Source of the DNA: Mesorhizobium australicum
GTDB lineage: Bacteria > Pseudomonadota > Alphaproteobacteria > Rhizobiales > Rhizobiaceae
Assembly: GCF_900177325.1 (NCBI RefSeq)
Contig: NZ_FXBL01000004.1
Span: 1,798,001 to 1,862,000, forward strand
Direction of reading: 5' to 3'
DNA: 64,000 nt
Shown here: positions 39,358 to 48,413 of the stretch, one piece after another
How positions within the stretch are numbered: the stretch's first letter is position 1
How the letters are laid out: every line of letters begins with the position of its first letter
Program-made: the position numbers and the translations under genes
The notes under the pieces: generated by a model
What the model saw: the letters and a program-made list of their open reading frames with translations, nothing else
Databases searched by the model: none
What the model was told of the DNA's origin: nothing

Positions 39358-40755
39358 ATGACCGATACACGCTTCGTCTCCGCCGACGACATCCGTTCCG
39401 CCTTCTCCGCCGCGATGTCGGCGATGTACCGCGACGAGGTGCCGGCCTATGGCACGCTGATGACGCTGGTGGCGCGGGTGAACCAGCAGAAGCTGTCGGC
39501 CGATCCGAGGCTCAAGGCGCGGCTCGAGGCGACGGATTCGCTCGACCGCATTTCCGAGGAACGGCACGGCGCGATCCGCCTCGGCACGCCGCAGGAGCTG
39601 GCGATGATGCGCCGGGCCTTCGCGGTGATGGGCATGTATCCGGTGGGCTATTACGACCTTTCGACGGCGGGTGTGCCGGTGCATTCAACCGCGTTCCGGC
39701 CGGTCGGCGATGCGAGCCTGAAGCGCAATCCGTTTCGCGTGTTCACCTCGCTGCTGCGGCTCGACCTGATCGCCGACGCGGCGCTGCGCGAACAGGCGGC
39801 CGAGGTGCTGGCGTCGCGAAGGATCTTCACCGACGAGGCCGTGCGGCTGATTGAAAAGGCCGAAAGCGAGGGCGGGCTCGGCGAGGCGGATGCCAAGCAG
39901 TTCGTTGCGGAGGTGCTGGAGACGTTCCGCTGGCACGACAGGGCGATCGTCGATGCCGGCATGTACAAGCGCCTGCATGATGCGCACCGGCTGATAGCCG
40001 ACGTGGTGTCCTTCAAGGGACCGCACATCAATCACCTGACGCCGCGCACGCTCGACATCGACAAGGTGCAGGCGCTGATGCCGGAGCACGGCATCGCGCC
40101 GAAAGCCGTGGTGGAAGGCCCGCCGACGCGAGAATGTCCGATCCTTTTGCGCCAGACCTCGTTCAAGGCGCTGGAGGAACCGGTCTCCTTCATCGGCGAC
40201 GGCGGCGAGTGGCGGAAAGGTTCGCACACCGCCCGCTTCGGCGAGATCGAGCAGCGCGGCGTGGCGCTGACGCCGAAGGGTCGTGCGCTCTACGATGCGC
40301 TGCTCAACCAGACGCGCGCCAAGGTGCGGCCGGCTGCCGACGGCTCGAATGCCGACGCTTACGAGGCAGCACTTGCCGAAGTGTTCAGGGCGCTTCCGGA
40401 CGACTGGAACGAACTGCGCAAGGCCGGGCTCGGCTATTTCAGCTATTCGCTGACGGAGAAGGGCCGCGCGGTGGCCGGCCGCAGGGTCGATCTGGAAACG
40501 GCAATCGCCGAGGGCCTCGTCCAGTTCGACCCGATCGTCTATGAGGATTTCCTCCCGGTGAGCGCGGCCGGCATCTTCCAGTCCAACCTCGGCGACGAGG
40601 CGACGCAGGAATTCGTCGCGAGCCCCAACCAGATCATGTTCGAGCGCGATCTGGGGGCTTCGGTGCTGGACGAGTTCGCCCACTATTCCGAGATCGAGCG
40701 CGCCTCGATCGAGGCCTGTTTCGCGGTGATCGGCCAGGCCCTCGCCGCCGAGTGA
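39358..40755 (+). CDS. 2-oxoadipate dioxygenase/decarboxylase (HglS, YdcJ/DUF1338 family)
   Basis: A VOC-fold non-haem iron enzyme that converts 2-oxoadipate, oxygen and water to D-2-hydroxyglutarate and CO2 in lysine breakdown. The 465-residue protein has the metal ligands His70 (ERHGAIRLG), His226 (KGPHINHLT) and a Glu near 296 (ARFGEIEQRG). Arg74, known from memory to contact the substrate in HglS of Pseudomonas putida, is also present. The ATG at 39358 puts these residues at the expected numbers; an earlier in-frame ATG at 39325 would not. It is followed directly by a 2-hydroxyglutarate dehydrogenase-like gene and by an aminoadipate-semialdehyde dehydrogenase gene. Confidence 0.9.
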   Translation: MTDTRFVSADDIRSAFSAAMSAMYRDEVPAYGTLMTLVARVNQQKLSADPRLKARLEATDSLDRISEERHGAIRLGTPQELAMMRRAFAVMGMYPVGYYDLSTAGVPVHSTAFRPVGDASLKRNPFRVFTSLLRLDLIADAALREQAAEVLASRRIFTDEAVRLIEKAESEGGLGEADAKQFVAEVLETFRWHDRAIVDAGMYKRLHDAHRLIADVVSFKGPHINHLTPRTLDIDKVQALMPEHGIAPKAVVEGPPTRECPILLRQTSFKALEEPVSFIGDGGEWRKGSHTARFGEIEQRGVALTPKGRALYDALLNQTRAKVRPAADGSNADAYEAALAEVFRALPDDWNELRKAGLGYFSYSLTEKGRAVAGRRVDLETAIAEGLVQFDPIVYEDFLPVSAAGIFQSNLGDEATQEFVASPNQIMFERDLGASVLDEFAHYSEIERASIEACFAVIGQALAAE

Positions 40756-40765
40756 CGACGGACGG

Positions 40766-42187
40766 ATGATGATCGAAGCGGGGCACATCGAGGCATTGCG
40801 GGCGCTGCTCGGCGAGAAGGGTCTTCTCGCCGCGGCGGCCGACATGGCTGCCTACGAGACGGGTGCGCGCTACGACAAGGGGAGGGCGGCCTTCGTGGCG
40901 CGACCGGCTTCGACGGCGGAGGTCTCTGCGGTCGTCGCCTATTGTGTGAGGCATGCGATCCCGCTGGTGCCTCAGTCCGGCAATACCGGCCTCGTGTCGG
41001 GATCCACGCCTGATGCGAGCGGCGCGCAGGGCGTGCTGAGCCTCGACCGGCTGACCGGCGTGTTCGAGCTCGACCCGGTCAACCGCACGGTGCGGGCGGG
41101 CGCAGGGCTGCGGCTGTCGGACCTCAACGGCCGGCTGGAGGAACATGGCCTGTTCTTCCCGATCGACCTCGGGGCGGACCCGCGTCTGGGCGGCATGGTC
41201 GCGACCAACACCGGCGGCTCGCGCTTCCTGCGGTATGGCGACGTGCGCCGCAACACGCTGGGCCTCACCGTGGTGCTCGGCGACGAGGCCGGCACGGTGC
41301 TCGACCTCTCCTCGGCATTGCGCAAGAACAACACGGGCGTCGACTGGAAGCAGCTGTTCGTCGGCACGTCGGGCGCCTTCGGCGTCGTCACCGAATGCGT
41401 GCTCAACCTCGAACCGCTGCCGCGCCAGAGCGCCACGGCGCTGCTGGCACCATCGTCGTCCGAGGCGGTGCCGGCGCTGCTGATGGCGATGGAGGATGCG
41501 CTGGGTTCGTATCTCTCCGCCTTCGAGGGCATGTCCGGCAATGCGGTGCGGGCGGCGCTCGACCATGTGCCGTCGCTGCGCAATCCCTTCGGCGACGGTC
41601 GCGTGCCCGACTTCGTCATCCTGGCGGAAGTGTCGCGGACGAACGCGCCGCGGGCGGGCGAGCAGCCGCTCGACGCCGTGCTGGAAGAGGTGCTCGCTGC
41701 CATCTGGGAGAAGGACGATGCGCTTCTGGCGGACGCCTTCGTCGGCCCGCCGCACGAGACCTGGGCATTGCGCCATGCCCTGTCGGAGGGCGTGAAGCAC
41801 CGCGGCCGGCTGATCGCGTTCGACCTCGCCTTCCGACGCGGCGACATCATGCGCTTCCTTGACAGGATGAAGGCAGAGATGCCGGAGCGCTTTCCGGGCG
41901 TCGAGATCTGCGACTTCGGCCATGTCGGCGATGGCGGCGTGCACTTCAACCTTGTCGTGGCGAAAGACGATCCGCGCCTCGCCGACGGGGCCTTCGAGGC
42001 CGCGCTGCGCGAATGGGTCATTTCGGTCTGCGTCGAGGATTTTCAGGGTAGTTTCAGCGCCGAGCACGCGATCGGCCGCAAGAACCAGGCCTTCTACGAC
42101 CGCTATACGCCGGCGGAGATCCGCAGGCTGTCGGCGGCGCTGAAGGCCGCCGCCTCGCCCGGCCCACTCGGCGCGGTCGAATTTTGA
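40766..42187 (+). CDS. FAD-binding oxidoreductase, D-2-hydroxyglutarate dehydrogenase-like
   Basis: A 473-residue flavoprotein of the VAO/FAD_binding_4 family with a C-terminal FAD-oxidase domain. The FAD-binding stretch is VPQSGNTGLVSGSTPD (about 68-83), with GADPRLGGMVATNTGGSR following. The C-terminal metal/active-site His region is DFGHVGDGGVHFNLVV, and SFSAEHAIGRKN is typical of D-lactate/D-2-hydroxyglutarate dehydrogenases. It lies 10 bases after HglS, whose product is D-2-hydroxyglutarate; oxidation to 2-oxoglutarate would finish the pathway. The substrate is inferred from this context. Confidence 0.88.
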   Translation: MMIEAGHIEALRALLGEKGLLAAAADMAAYETGARYDKGRAAFVARPASTAEVSAVVAYCVRHAIPLVPQSGNTGLVSGSTPDASGAQGVLSLDRLTGVFELDPVNRTVRAGAGLRLSDLNGRLEEHGLFFPIDLGADPRLGGMVATNTGGSRFLRYGDVRRNTLGLTVVLGDEAGTVLDLSSALRKNNTGVDWKQLFVGTSGAFGVVTECVLNLEPLPRQSATALLAPSSSEAVPALLMAMEDALGSYLSAFEGMSGNAVRAALDHVPSLRNPFGDGRVPDFVILAEVSRTNAPRAGEQPLDAVLEEVLAAIWEKDDALLADAFVGPPHETWALRHALSEGVKHRGRLIAFDLAFRRGDIMRFLDRMKAEMPERFPGVEICDFGHVGDGGVHFNLVVAKDDPRLADGAFEAALREWVISVCVEDFQGSFSAEHAIGRKNQAFYDRYTPAEIRRLSAALKAAASPGPLGAVEF

Positions 42188-42238
42188 GACGAATGGCGGC
42201 GCGGCCGCCGCAATGACGAGAACAGTGGAGAAAGACAG

Positions 42239-43765
42239 ATGAGCAAGAGCGTCGACGTGAAGCAGGAGACCGCCGCGATCCTCGACCGACTGGGCGTGCC
42301 GCGCGCGGTCTGGACGGGCGGCCGCATGGCCTCGTTCAGCCCGGTGAGCGGCGAGGAGATCGCGAACCTCAAGGCCGTGACAGCAGCCGAGGCGGGCGCT
42401 GCGATCGAGGCCGCGCACGAAGCCTTCAAGGAATGGCGGCTGGTGCCGGCGCCGAAGCGCGGCGAACTGGTGCGGCTGCTCGGCGAGGAGCTGCGCGCCG
42501 CCAAGGCCGATCTCGGCCGCCTCGTTTCGATCGAGGCTGGCAAGATCACGTCGGAAGGCCAGGGCGAGGTGCAGGAGATGATCGATATCTGCGACTTCGC
42601 CGTCGGCCTGTCGCGCCAGCTCTACGGCCTGACGATCGCCACCGAGCGTCCCGGCCACCGCATGATGGAGACCTGGCACCCGCTCGGCGTCGTCGGCATC
42701 ATCTCGGCCTTTAACTTCCCGGTCGCCGTCTGGTCGTGGAACGCGGCGCTTGCCCTCGTTTGCGGCAACGCCATCGTCTGGAAGCCGTCGGAGAAGACGC
42801 CGCTCACCGCACTTGCGAGCCAGGCGATCCTGGAAAAGGCGATCGCCCGCTTCGGAGCCACGCCGAAGAACCTGTCGACGGTGCTGATCGGCGACCGGGC
42901 GGCCGGCGAGGCGCTGGTCGACCATCCGAAGGTGGCGCTGGTTTCCGCGACCGGCTCGACCCGCATGGGCAAGGAAGTCGGCCCGCGGGTCGCCAAGCGC
43001 TTCGCCCGCTCGATCCTCGAGCTCGGCGGCAACAATGCCGGCATCGTCTGCCCCTCGGCCGATCTCGACATGGCGCTCAGGGCGATCGCCTTCGGCGCGA
43101 TGGGCACGGCGGGCCAGCGCTGCACGACGCTGCGCCGCCTCTTCGTGCATGACAGCGTCTACGACCAGCTCGTGCCGCGGCTGAAGAAGGCCTACACAAG
43201 CGTCTCCGTCGGCAATCCGCTGGAGACCTCGGCGCTGGTCGGTCCGCTGATCGACAAGGCGGCCTTCGACGGCATGCAGAAGGCGCTCGGCGCGGCGAAA
43301 GCCGAAGGCGGCGCGGTGACGGGCGGCGAGCGCGTTGCCGAGGCAGGCAAGGAGACGGCTTATTACGTCAAGCCGGCGATCGTGGAGATGCCGAAGCAGT
43401 CCGGCCCGGTGCTCGAAGAGACCTTCGCGCCGATCCTCTACGTGATGAAGTATTCGGACTTCGACAAGGCGCTGGAAGACCACAACGCGGTGGCCGCCGG
43501 CCTGTCGTCCTCGATCTTCACCCTCAACGTGCAGGAGGCCGAGCGCTTCCTCGCCGTCGACGGCTCGGATTGCGGCATCGCCAACGTCAACATCGGCACG
43601 TCGGGTGCGGAGATCGGCGGCGCGTTCGGCGGCGAGAAGGAGACGGGCGGCGGCCGCGAGAGCGGTTCGGACGCCTGGAAGGCCTATATGCGCCGCGCCA
43701 CCAACACGGTGAACTACTCCAAGGCGCTGCCGTTGGCGCAGGGCGTCTCGTTCGACATCGAGTAG
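42239..43765 (+). CDS. amaB: L-2-aminoadipate-6-semialdehyde dehydrogenase (AmaB/ALDH7 type)
   Basis: An NAD(P)-dependent aldehyde dehydrogenase of 508 residues that oxidises 2-aminoadipate semialdehyde (in equilibrium with piperideine-6-carboxylate) to 2-aminoadipate in lysine catabolism. Hallmarks of the ALDH7/antiquitin group are SRQLYGLTIATERPGHRMME and HPLGVVGIISAFNFPVAVWS. The catalytic Glu is in LELGGNNAGIV and the Cys in GTAGQRCTTLRRL. It is the last gene of the hglS operon, before a hairpin. An aminotransferase making 2-oxoadipate is not encoded in the window. Confidence 0.92.
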   Translation: MSKSVDVKQETAAILDRLGVPRAVWTGGRMASFSPVSGEEIANLKAVTAAEAGAAIEAAHEAFKEWRLVPAPKRGELVRLLGEELRAAKADLGRLVSIEAGKITSEGQGEVQEMIDICDFAVGLSRQLYGLTIATERPGHRMMETWHPLGVVGIISAFNFPVAVWSWNAALALVCGNAIVWKPSEKTPLTALASQAILEKAIARFGATPKNLSTVLIGDRAAGEALVDHPKVALVSATGSTRMGKEVGPRVAKRFARSILELGGNNAGIVCPSADLDMALRAIAFGAMGTAGQRCTTLRRLFVHDSVYDQLVPRLKKAYTSVSVGNPLETSALVGPLIDKAAFDGMQKALGAAKAEGGAVTGGERVAEAGKETAYYVKPAIVEMPKQSGPVLEETFAPILYVMKYSDFDKALEDHNAVAAGLSSSIFTLNVQEAERFLAVDGSDCGIANVNIGTSGAEIGGAFGGEKETGGGRESGSDAWKAYMRRATNTVNYSKALPLAQGVSFDIE

Positions 43766-43790
43766 GGCGGCGCGACGCGCGATGAAGAGG

Positions 43791-43815
43791 CGGGCTGGAC
43801 AGTCGATCCAGCCCG
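43791..43815 (+). terminator. Hairpin after the lysine-catabolism operon
   Basis: The arms CGGGCTGGA and TCCAGCCCG make a perfect 9-bp stem with a 7-base loop, 26 bases past the amaB stop. No T-run follows, so termination efficiency is uncertain. Confidence 0.45.
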
Positions 43816-43934
43816 TTGATCCAGCTGCCGGATGCAGTTGACGCCCGTCCTTTCGCGCTTCAGGAAGGGGCGTCCCGCCGGTGTCCTTCCGTGATATTTT
43901 CCCTGGCCTTCCTCGCCGAAAAGGCGCTGCCCCG

Positions 43935-45140
43935 ATGAGCGCGGACCGCGCCCCGGCCTCCGTCATCTGGGCGCTCGGCGTCACGCAGATCGTCGGCTAC
44001 GGCACGCTGTTCTACAGCTTCGCGATCCTTGCTCCGGACATCTCGGCCACCTTGGGATGGCCGCAGGCTTGGATCTTCGGCGCGCTGTCGCTTTCGCTGA
44101 TCGCCGGGAGCGTCGTCGCCCCCTCGGCGGGACGACTGGCCGACCGGCTGGGCGCCGGGCGCACCATGACCGCGGGCTCGCTGGCCGCCGCGGCCTCGCT
44201 CGCCTTCGCGGCGGCAGCGCCCAGCGCCTATGTCTTTGTCGCGGCGCTGTTCCTGATGCAGGTCGCGGCGTCCTTCGTGCTCTACTCCTCCGCCTTCGTC
44301 GCCATCGTCCAGGTCGGCGGCAGCCGCGCCTCGCTGTCGATCACGCACCTGACGCTGATCGCCGGCTTCGCCTCGACCCTGTTCTGGCCGCTGACGACAT
44401 GGCTGCACGGTTCGCTCGACTGGCGGCAGGTCTTCCTGGTCTTCGCCGCGCTGCACCTCGTCGTCTGCCTGCCGCTGCACGGCTGGATCGCGAGCCATTC
44501 GCGCCGCTCCGGGTCGATGCCGGTCGTCGGCCCGAAGGACGCGACCCCTACGGATGCACCGCCCTCAACGGTGCCGCGGGCGATCTTCGCGCTGATGCTT
44601 GCCGGCTTCGCCACCGAGGGCTTCGTGCTGAACTCCGTCCTCATCCACATGGTGCCCCTGACGGCCGCGCTGGGCATGGGGGCGGCGGGCCTGTGGGCCT
44701 CGACGCTGTTCGGCCCGGCGCAGGTGGCGAGCAGGCTGGTCAACATGGTCTTCGGCGGCCGTCTGTCGCAGACCTGGCTCGCCGTCATCTCGGCCTTCCT
44801 GCTTCCGGCGGGGCTGCTTGTGCTGGTCGCCACCACGCCCTGGCTGCCGGGCGCGCTCGTCTTCGTCGTCATGTTCGGGATGGGCTCCGGCCTGAACAGC
44901 ATCGTCGGCGGGACCCTGCCGCTGGAACTGTTCGGTCGCCCCGGCTACGGCGCGATGGTCGGATGGGCGACGTCGGCGAAGCAGTTCTCGTCTGCCTTCG
45001 CGCCGTTCGCCTTCTCGGCCATGCTTGCCGGGCTCGGCGTCGTGCCGTCGCTGCTGGTGCTGGTCGTGCTCTCGGCAGCGGCGGTGGGCTGCTTCTCCGC
45101 CATCGCCGTGCTGCGCGGAGCTACTCCGCGACGGGTATGA
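43935..45140 (+). CDS. MFS transporter
   Basis: A 401-residue major-facilitator protein with about twelve hydrophobic segments. It begins VIWALGVTQIVGYGTLFYSFAIL, followed by the loop-2 motif AGRLADRLGAGRTM. Proteins of this type resemble monocarboxylate/oxalate-formate family carriers, but the substrate is not evident. The ATG at 43935 was chosen. An in-frame GTG at 43881 with AGGAAGGGG 10 bases upstream would add 18 residues and cannot be excluded. The last 20 bases overlap the convergent transglutaminase gene. Confidence 0.82.
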   Translation: MSADRAPASVIWALGVTQIVGYGTLFYSFAILAPDISATLGWPQAWIFGALSLSLIAGSVVAPSAGRLADRLGAGRTMTAGSLAAAASLAFAAAAPSAYVFVAALFLMQVAASFVLYSSAFVAIVQVGGSRASLSITHLTLIAGFASTLFWPLTTWLHGSLDWRQVFLVFAALHLVVCLPLHGWIASHSRRSGSMPVVGPKDATPTDAPPSTVPRAIFALMLAGFATEGFVLNSVLIHMVPLTAALGMGAAGLWASTLFGPAQVASRLVNMVFGGRLSQTWLAVISAFLLPAGLLVLVATTPWLPGALVFVVMFGMGSGLNSIVGGTLPLELFGRPGYGAMVGWATSAKQFSSAFAPFAFSAMLAGLGVVPSLLVLVVLSAAAVGCFSAIAVLRGATPRRV

Positions 45141-46002
45141 CGTCCACCGACTGTTCGGAGGAATGGCGGCCGACCGTGCGCAGCACGCCGACGATCGGCG
45201 CGACGTCGGCATAGTCGCGGCCGTAGCCGATGACGATATGGTCGTTGCCGGCGAGCATCGCATTGGTCGGGTCGAATTCGCGCCAGCCGGCCTCGCGCCC
45301 GCACCACACGCTCACCCAGGCATGCATCGCGTCCGCCCCCTCCAGCCGCTCCTTGCCGGGCGGGGGGATGGTGCGGATGAAGCCGCTGACATAGCACGCC
45401 GGGATGCCGAGCCCGCGCAGGCCCGAGATCATCACATGCGAGAAGTCCTGACACACGCCGGCCCGGAGGTGAAAGGCCTCCGGCGACAGCGTCCGCACGT
45501 TGGTGGCGTCGGGCTCGTAGTCGAAGTCGCCGTGGATGCGCCGGCACAGGTCGAAGGCGAGTTCGAACACGCTGCGCGTCGAGGCAACACTCTCCTGCGC
45601 ATAGGCGGTGATCGCCGGATCGATCGGAGCGTGCAGGCTGCCGGCCAGGAAATGCTGCGGCGAGGCGGCATCGAGCGAAAGGGCGGCGTCGATCTCGGCC
45701 TTCAGCCCCTCGACGGTCGGCGAGATGTCGAGCGGCGGCTCGGCGCGCGTCACGCTCACCCGTGCCTTCATCGTGAGGTCGAGCGTATCGTGCGGCTCGC
45801 GATAGGCGATCGAGGTGACCGCATTGCCGAAGAAGTCGGTGAAGGTGCGGCTCTCGGTCGGCTTCGGGTCGAGCGCGATGTTGGCCGCGATCACGCGCTG
45901 CATTCCGGGCAGCGTCAGCGGCATGGTGCGCAGGTGATGCCGTCCGCCCTCGACCGTGGCGGGATAGTCGTAATGCAGGTTCAGGCGGATGTCGTAGAGC
46001 AT
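45121..46002 (-). CDS. Transglutaminase-like protein (small member of peptide-modification operon)
   Basis: A 293-residue cytosolic protein. The N-terminal beta-rich part (MLYDIRLNLHYDYPATVEGG) is the bacterial transglutaminase N-domain. The catalytic triad is visible as Cys in RAGVCQDFSHVMI, His in DAMHAWVSVW and Asp in REFDPTNAM. It is the last gene of a three-gene operon, two bases after the ATP-grasp/alpha-E gene. Relatives are predicted to cleave or form amide bonds on small peptides; no substrate is known. Confidence 0.9.
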   Translation of the reverse strand: MLYDIRLNLHYDYPATVEGGRHHLRTMPLTLPGMQRVIAANIALDPKPTESRTFTDFFGNAVTSIAYREPHDTLDLTMKARVSVTRAEPPLDISPTVEGLKAEIDAALSLDAASPQHFLAGSLHAPIDPAITAYAQESVASTRSVFELAFDLCRRIHGDFDYEPDATNVRTLSPEAFHLRAGVCQDFSHVMISGLRGLGIPACYVSGFIRTIPPPGKERLEGADAMHAWVSVWCGREAGWREFDPTNAMLAGNDHIVIGYGRDYADVAPIVGVLRTVGRHSSEQSVDVIPVAE

Positions 46003-46004
46003 CG

Positions 46005-48413
46005 TCAGGTGAAATAGCTGCGCGAGAGCGCGTCGTATACGGCGCCGAGGCCGGAGACCACCTCGTCAAGCTGCGCCGTGTCCAGGTCCTTCGCCTCGGC
46101 GATGGACAGGCGGGTATGGAGGTTCAGCACTTCCTTGGCGGCCGCGCTGAGGTGGCCGGTCTCGTTGCCCGGGAGTTCGCCGATCTCCTCCTTCAGCCGG
46201 TCGAGCTGGAAGACGATCGAGCGCGGGTTGAGCGGATCGAGCGCCAGGAGCTCGATTACCGATCGCCGGCTGGCGCTGACGCTGAACTGGCGACGGTGGG
46301 TGAGCACGCTGTCGCCGATCTCAAGCAGCATGTCCAGGCCGCCGTCGGGCGAGGTCGAGGAGCCGAGCGCGCCGAGGATGCGCGCCATGTGGATGCCGCG
46401 TTCGATGCGGCGGCCGATTTCGAGGAAGCGCCAGCCGGTGAAGCGGTACATGTTCTCGTGCACGAGGCCCGAGAAGCCGGCGAGCTTGCGCAGGATCACG
46501 GTCATGGCGCGCGCCGCGTCGTCTCCGGGTTCCACCTTGTCGGCAAAGCGGTGCAGCGTCTTCGACAGGTCGTTGAGCGCCAGCCAGCCGTCGGGCGAGA
46601 AGCGGTCGCGGATCTGGCCGGCGCTGCCGGTCGCATGGCCGATGGTGCGCAGTACGCCGGGCGAGACGGCGCAGGTCGCGTCGACGCCGAGGAAGTCGAG
46701 ATAGTTTCGAACGCTCTTCAACAGCGGCAGTGCCGGATCGACCGCCTCGGCGAGCCGCACGTGGTAGGCGCGCAGGATGCGCACCGTGCTTTCCAGCCGT
46801 TCCGAATAGCGCCCGAGCCACATCATGTTCTCGGCCGCGCGGCTCGGCAGGTTGCCGGTGCGCGTGCGCGGGATCGGTTCGGACTCGTCCGGCAGCAGCG
46901 TTTCCTGCTTCACCGGCCTGTCGCTGGCGATCCAGACGTCGGCCGCCTGACCGCCGCGCTGCATGGTGATCGCGGTAGCGTCGTTGGTGCGGCCGATGCG
47001 AGCGAAGCCGCCGGGCATGATCGTCCAGCCGTCCTTGGTGCGAGCGGCGAAGACGCGCAGCGACATCGGCCGCGGCACGAGCCGGCCATGGGTGTAGACC
47101 GGCGTGGTGGACAGCGTCACCGCCTCCTGCGCGGCGAAGGCCGTGCCCTCGGCCGCGAGGCGTGCAAGCAGGTCCGCGCGCTCCTGCGGATCGAGGGCGG
47201 AGCCGAGGCGGGTCATTTCCGGATCTTCGAAGGGAAGGCGGGTCGACAGCGCGGGGCCGACCACCATCCGGTCGAGATTGTCCATCACGTGCCGCTGTTC
47301 GGCCGCCTGCCCGCACCACCATGTCGCGACGGAGGGAAGCTTCGGCTCGGCGCCGTTGAGGGCGCGGGCGATGCCGGGCATGAAGGCCAGGAAAGCACGC
47401 GTCTCAACGATGCCGGAGCCGAGCGCGTTGACGACCGCGAGGTTGCCGCTCCTGAGCGCCTCGACGATGCCGGGCGTGCCGATCCGGGAATCGCCCTTGA
47501 GCTCGAGCGGGTCCATGAAGGTGGCGTCCATGCGCCGCCACAGCACGTTGACCGGCTTGAGGCCCGAGACGGTGCGCACCATCACCTGGCCGTCGAAGAC
47601 GCGCAGGTCTTCGCCCTCGAGCAGCGTTATGCCGAGATATCGCGCGATCCAGGCATGCTCGAAATAGGTTTCGTTGAGGGGGCCGGGCGACAGGATGCCG
47701 GCGCGGCCGGTCCGGTCGTCGCCGAGCGAGAGCAGCGTGTCGCGGAACTGGCGAAAGAAGCCGGCGAGCCGGTGCACGTTCATGTCGCCGAACACGTCGG
47801 ACAGCGCGCGCGTCGTCGCGACCCGGTTCTCCAGCGCGAAGCCGGCGCCGGATGGCGCCTGGGTGCGGTCGCCCAGCACCCACCAGCGCCCGTCCGGTCC
47901 CCGCCCCAGTTCGAAGGCGCAGAAATGCAGGAAATGGCCGCCGACCGGCTCAATGCCGACCAGCGGGCGCAGGAATTCCGGGTTGCCGGCGACCAGCGCC
48001 GGCGGGATCAGCCCGCGCCCCACCAGCAGGTTCGCACCGTAGATGTCGGCGACGATGCGTTCGAGCAGTTCGGCGCGCTCCTCCAGCCCGGCGGAGATCT
48101 CGTCCCATTCGGTCTGCGAGATGATGAGCGGCAGGTGAGCGAGCGGCCATTCGCGCTCCCGCGCGCCTTGGCCCTCGTAGACCCGGTAGTAGACGCCGGC
48201 GTCGCGCAGATACTGGTCGGCGCGGGCGAAGCGTTCCGAGCGTTCCTTGTAGGGGATGTCGGACAGCGCCGAGATCAGCATATCCCAGCCGGGCCTGACC
48301 TCGCCGGATGCGTCGAGCATCTCGTCGGTCACGCCGGGGATCGGCCTGTATCCCGACAGGAGGCTGCGGCCGGGTTTGGCCGCAGCATCCCGTTTCTGTT
48401 CGCTGGCGATCAC
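46005..48413 (-). CDS. Circularly permuted ATP-grasp / alpha-E fusion protein
   Basis: An 802-residue fusion of two domains that are often separate genes. The N-terminal about 480 residues are the circularly permuted ATP-grasp ligase, with [37 protein letters not shown] and [20 protein letters not shown]. From about residue 520 comes the all-helical alpha-E (DUF403) domain, with [20 protein letters not shown] at its start. ATP-grasp enzymes of this class are predicted peptide or amide ligases. The GTG start at 48413 overlaps the DUF2126 stop (GTGA), so the two are coupled; a longer frame upstream lies inside that gene. Confidence 0.92.
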   Translation of the reverse strand: MIASEQKRDAAAKPGRSLLSGYRPIPGVTDEMLDASGEVRPGWDMLISALSDIPYKERSERFARADQYLRDAGVYYRVYEGQGAREREWPLAHLPLIISQTEWDEISAGLEERAELLERIVADIYGANLLVGRGLIPPALVAGNPEFLRPLVGIEPVGGHFLHFCAFELGRGPDGRWWVLGDRTQAPSGAGFALENRVATTRALSDVFGDMNVHRLAGFFRQFRDTLLSLGDDRTGRAGILSPGPLNETYFEHAWIARYLGITLLEGEDLRVFDGQVMVRTVSGLKPVNVLWRRMDATFMDPLELKGDSRIGTPGIVEALRSGNLAVVNALGSGIVETRAFLAFMPGIARALNGAEPKLPSVATWWCGQAAEQRHVMDNLDRMVVGPALSTRLPFEDPEMTRLGSALDPQERADLLARLAAEGTAFAAQEAVTLSTTPVYTHGRLVPRPMSLRVFAARTKDGWTIMPGGFARIGRTNDATAITMQRGGQAADVWIASDRPVKQETLLPDESEPIPRTRTGNLPSRAAENMMWLGRYSERLESTVRILRAYHVRLAEAVDPALPLLKSVRNYLDFLGVDATCAVSPGVLRTIGHATGSAGQIRDRFSPDGWLALNDLSKTLHRFADKVEPGDDAARAMTVILRKLAGFSGLVHENMYRFTGWRFLEIGRRIERGIHMARILGALGSSTSPDGGLDMLLEIGDSVLTHRRQFSVSASRRSVIELLALDPLNPRSIVFQLDRLKEEIGELPGNETGHLSAAAKEVLNLHTRLSIAEAKDLDTAQLDEVVSGLGAVYDALSRSYFT

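Noticed and set aside
40634-43984. Very long (1116-codon) minus-strand open frame opposite the lysine-catabolism genes
   Set aside because: Composition is that of an antisense shadow of GC-rich genes (many Arg, His, Ala), whereas the plus-strand genes have clear family motifs.
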